Positions 5,745 to 6,928 of a DNA stretch of 6,928 nt are shown one piece after another (the stretch's first letter is position 1; each line of letters opens with the position of its first letter). This DNA is from Nocardioidaceae bacterium (GTDB taxonomy: Bacteria; Actinomycetota; Actinomycetes; Propionibacteriales; Nocardioidaceae). The notes beneath the pieces are model-generated. The model saw only the letters and a list, made by a program, of their open reading frames with translations, ran no database searches and was not told the origin of the DNA. A program made the translations under genes and the position numbers. The stretch spans positions 1 through 6,928 of the forward strand of contig JACCYS010000362.1 of NCBI GenBank assembly GCA_013696365.1, in the 5' to 3' direction.

Positions 5745-6928
5745 ATGGCCTCGACCACTGATCCGAGCGACTCCCCCGAGTCCGACTTCCTCGGCTTCGA
5801 GTTGCTGCTCGACGACGCCGATCGCGAGCTGTTGGGCCGGGTGCGGACATACATGACCTCGACGGTGCAGCCGGTGATCAACGAGCACTGGACCCGGGCG
5901 ACCTTTCCGCACGAGCTGGTGCCGGGTTTCGCCGAGCTCGGCATCGCAGGGTTGCAGTACGACGGCCCCGGCTGCCCCGCTCGGGGCAACCTGCTGGACG
6001 GCATGGTGTCGATGGAGCTGGCGCGCACTGACCCGTCCATCGCCACGTTCCTCGGCGTGCACGGCGGGCTGGCGATGGGCTCCATCCAGCTGTGCGGATC
6101 GTCCGAGCAACGGGAGCGCTGGTTACCGGCGATGGCGCGGATGGAGCTGATCGGCGCCTTCGGCCTGACCGAGCCCGAGCATGGCTCGGGTATCGCCGGG
6201 GGCCTGTCAACCACAGCCCGTCGCGAGGGTGATAGCTGGGTGCTGGACGGTGAGAAGAAGTGGATCGGCAACGCCTCGTTCGCCGACCTGATCATCATCT
6301 GGGCCCGGGACATCGAGGATGGGCAGGTTAAGGGTTTCGTCGTCGAGAAGGACACCGACGGCATGACGTTCGACCTGCAACGCGACAAGATCGCGCTGCG
6401 GGTGGTGCAGAACGCCACCATCCGGCTCGCCGGCGTTCGGGTGTCGGAGGACAACCGGTTGGCCGAGGCGAACTCTTTCAAGGACACCGCCCGGGTGCTT
6501 CGACTCACCCGCGCCGGAGTGGCGTGGATGGCCACCGGCTGCGCCCGCGGCGCGTACGAGCATGCGCTGCGTTACACCGGCGAGCGTGAGCAGTTCGGCC
6601 GCCCAATAGCGTCCTTTCAGCTGGTCCAGGATCTGCTGGTCCGGATGCTGTCCAACGTCACCGCCTCGATCGCGGTCTGCACCCGGGTCTCCCAGCTGCA
6701 AGACGCCGGCCAGTTGCGCGATGAGCATGCGTCGATGGCCAAGGCATTCAGCACCGTCCGGATGAGGGAGACCGTCGGCTGGGCCCGGGAGGTGCTCGGC
6801 GGCAACGGCATCCTGCTCGACCACCATGTGGGGCGCTTCGTCGCCGACGCCGAGGCGATCTACTCCTACGAGGGGACCCGAGAGGTCAACACGCTGATCG
6901 TCGGGCGGGCCATCACCGGCATCGGCGC
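5745..6928 (+). CDS. Acyl-CoA dehydrogenase, ACX4/GcdH-like (3' end cut by window edge)
   Basis: FAD enzyme that introduces a 2,3 double bond into acyl-CoA, the first step of beta-oxidation. 394 codons are visible from ATG 5745 and the frame runs off the right edge, so only a short C-terminal tail should be missing. Motifs: FGLTEPEHGS (starting near 139, FAD/substrate region), KKWIGN, DKIALRVVQN, REQFGRPIASFQ (second signature), EVLGGNGI, and YEGTREVN with the probable catalytic base E376. The pattern is closest, from memory, to the glutaryl-CoA dehydrogenase branch and to plant short-chain oxidase ACX4. The substrate Arg of true glutaryl-CoA dehydrogenases is replaced by A100 (PSIAT), so a decarboxylating glutaryl-CoA role is unlikely. 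GGAG at 5737-5740 is 4 nt from the ATG, and 1 bp separates it from phaZ. Residue 127 is a TTA codon (6123-6125), the only in-frame TTA I saw in the window. Chain length is unknown. Confidence 0.93.
   Translation, partial: MASTTDPSDSPESDFLGFELLLDDADRELLGRVRTYMTSTVQPVINEHWTRATFPHELVPGFAELGIAGLQYDGPGCPARGNLLDGMVSMELARTDPSIATFLGVHGGLAMGSIQLCGSSEQRERWLPAMARMELIGAFGLTEPEHGSGIAGGLSTTARREGDSWVLDGEKKWIGNASFADLIIIWARDIEDGQVKGFVVEKDTDGMTFDLQRDKIALRVVQNATIRLAGVRVSEDNRLAEANSFKDTARVLRLTRAGVAWMATGCARGAYEHALRYTGEREQFGRPIASFQLVQDLLVRMLSNVTASIAVCTRVSQLQDAGQLRDEHASMAKAFSTVRMRETVGWAREVLGGNGILLDHHVGRFVADAEAIYSYEGTREVNTLIVGRAITGIG

Larger units (their letters stand above)
1628..6928 (+). other. Operon: acyl-CoA ligase, phaC, phaZ, acyl-CoA dehydrogenase
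   Basis: Four plus-strand genes follow one another with a 4-bp overlap (3139-3142), a 17-bp overlap (4859-4875) and a 1-bp gap (5744). There is no room for internal promoters outside coding sequence, and only the first gene has a strong ribosome binding site. They are therefore probably cotranscribed and translationally coupled. The functions form one pathway: activation, polymerisation, depolymerisation and oxidation of (3-hydroxy)fatty acids. The operon continues beyond the right edge. Confidence 0.85.

Noticed and set aside
5618..6535. 305-codon minus-strand frame opposite the acyl-CoA dehydrogenase
   Set aside because: The plus strand has a continuous acyl-CoA dehydrogenase with all signatures; the antisense frame has none.
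1..6928. Search for CRISPR arrays, tRNA or rRNA genes, insertion sequences, toxin-antitoxin pairs and defence genes
   Set aside because: No spaced repeats, tRNA-like cloverleaf, transposase motif or terminal repeats were seen. Apart from the 128-bp and 51-bp gaps the window is fully occupied by metabolic genes.

Overview
The window comes from a high-GC bacterium, most likely an actinobacterium. The evidence is strong G/C at third codon positions in every gene, GTG starts, a possible leaderless promoter, and a mycobacterial-style NudC next to a purine phosphorylase. I cannot name a genus. No mobile element, CRISPR array or RNA gene is visible, and base composition is even throughout.

Left side (1-1499): two divergent housekeeping genes share a 51-bp intergenic gap. 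On the minus strand is the N-terminal 242 codons of an NADH pyrophosphatase (nudC, GTG start at 728), with its zinc ribbon, Nudix box and SQPWPFP signature; it runs off the left edge. On the plus strand is a complete hexameric-type purine-nucleoside phosphorylase (deoD, 780-1499). A 128-bp gap follows. It holds a weak terminator-like hairpin, a cluster of direct and inverted repeats that looks like an operator, and a strong Shine-Dalgarno sequence.

Right side (1628-6928): a tightly packed four-gene plus-strand operon for polyhydroxyalkanoate (PHA) turnover. The order is acyl-CoA ligase (fadD-like), PHA polymerase (phaC), intracellular PHA depolymerase (phaZ), and an acyl-CoA dehydrogenase cut by the right edge. 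The junctions are a 4-bp ATGA overlap, a 17-bp overlap and a 1-bp gap. PhaC and PhaZ both resemble the Pseudomonas medium-chain-length (mcl) PHA proteins along their whole length, including the PhaC C-terminal end and the PhaZ active-site blocks.

Together the operon can be read as a carbon-storage loop. PhaC polymerises 3-hydroxyacyl-CoA and PhaZ releases free 3-hydroxy acids. The ligase can recharge these acids (or imported fatty acids) with CoA, and the dehydrogenase feeds acyl-CoA into beta-oxidation. The main point of interest is this Pseudomonas-type phaC-phaZ pair in an actinobacterial setting, fused into one transcription unit with its own activating and oxidising enzymes instead of the Pseudomonas phaC2, phaD and phasin genes.
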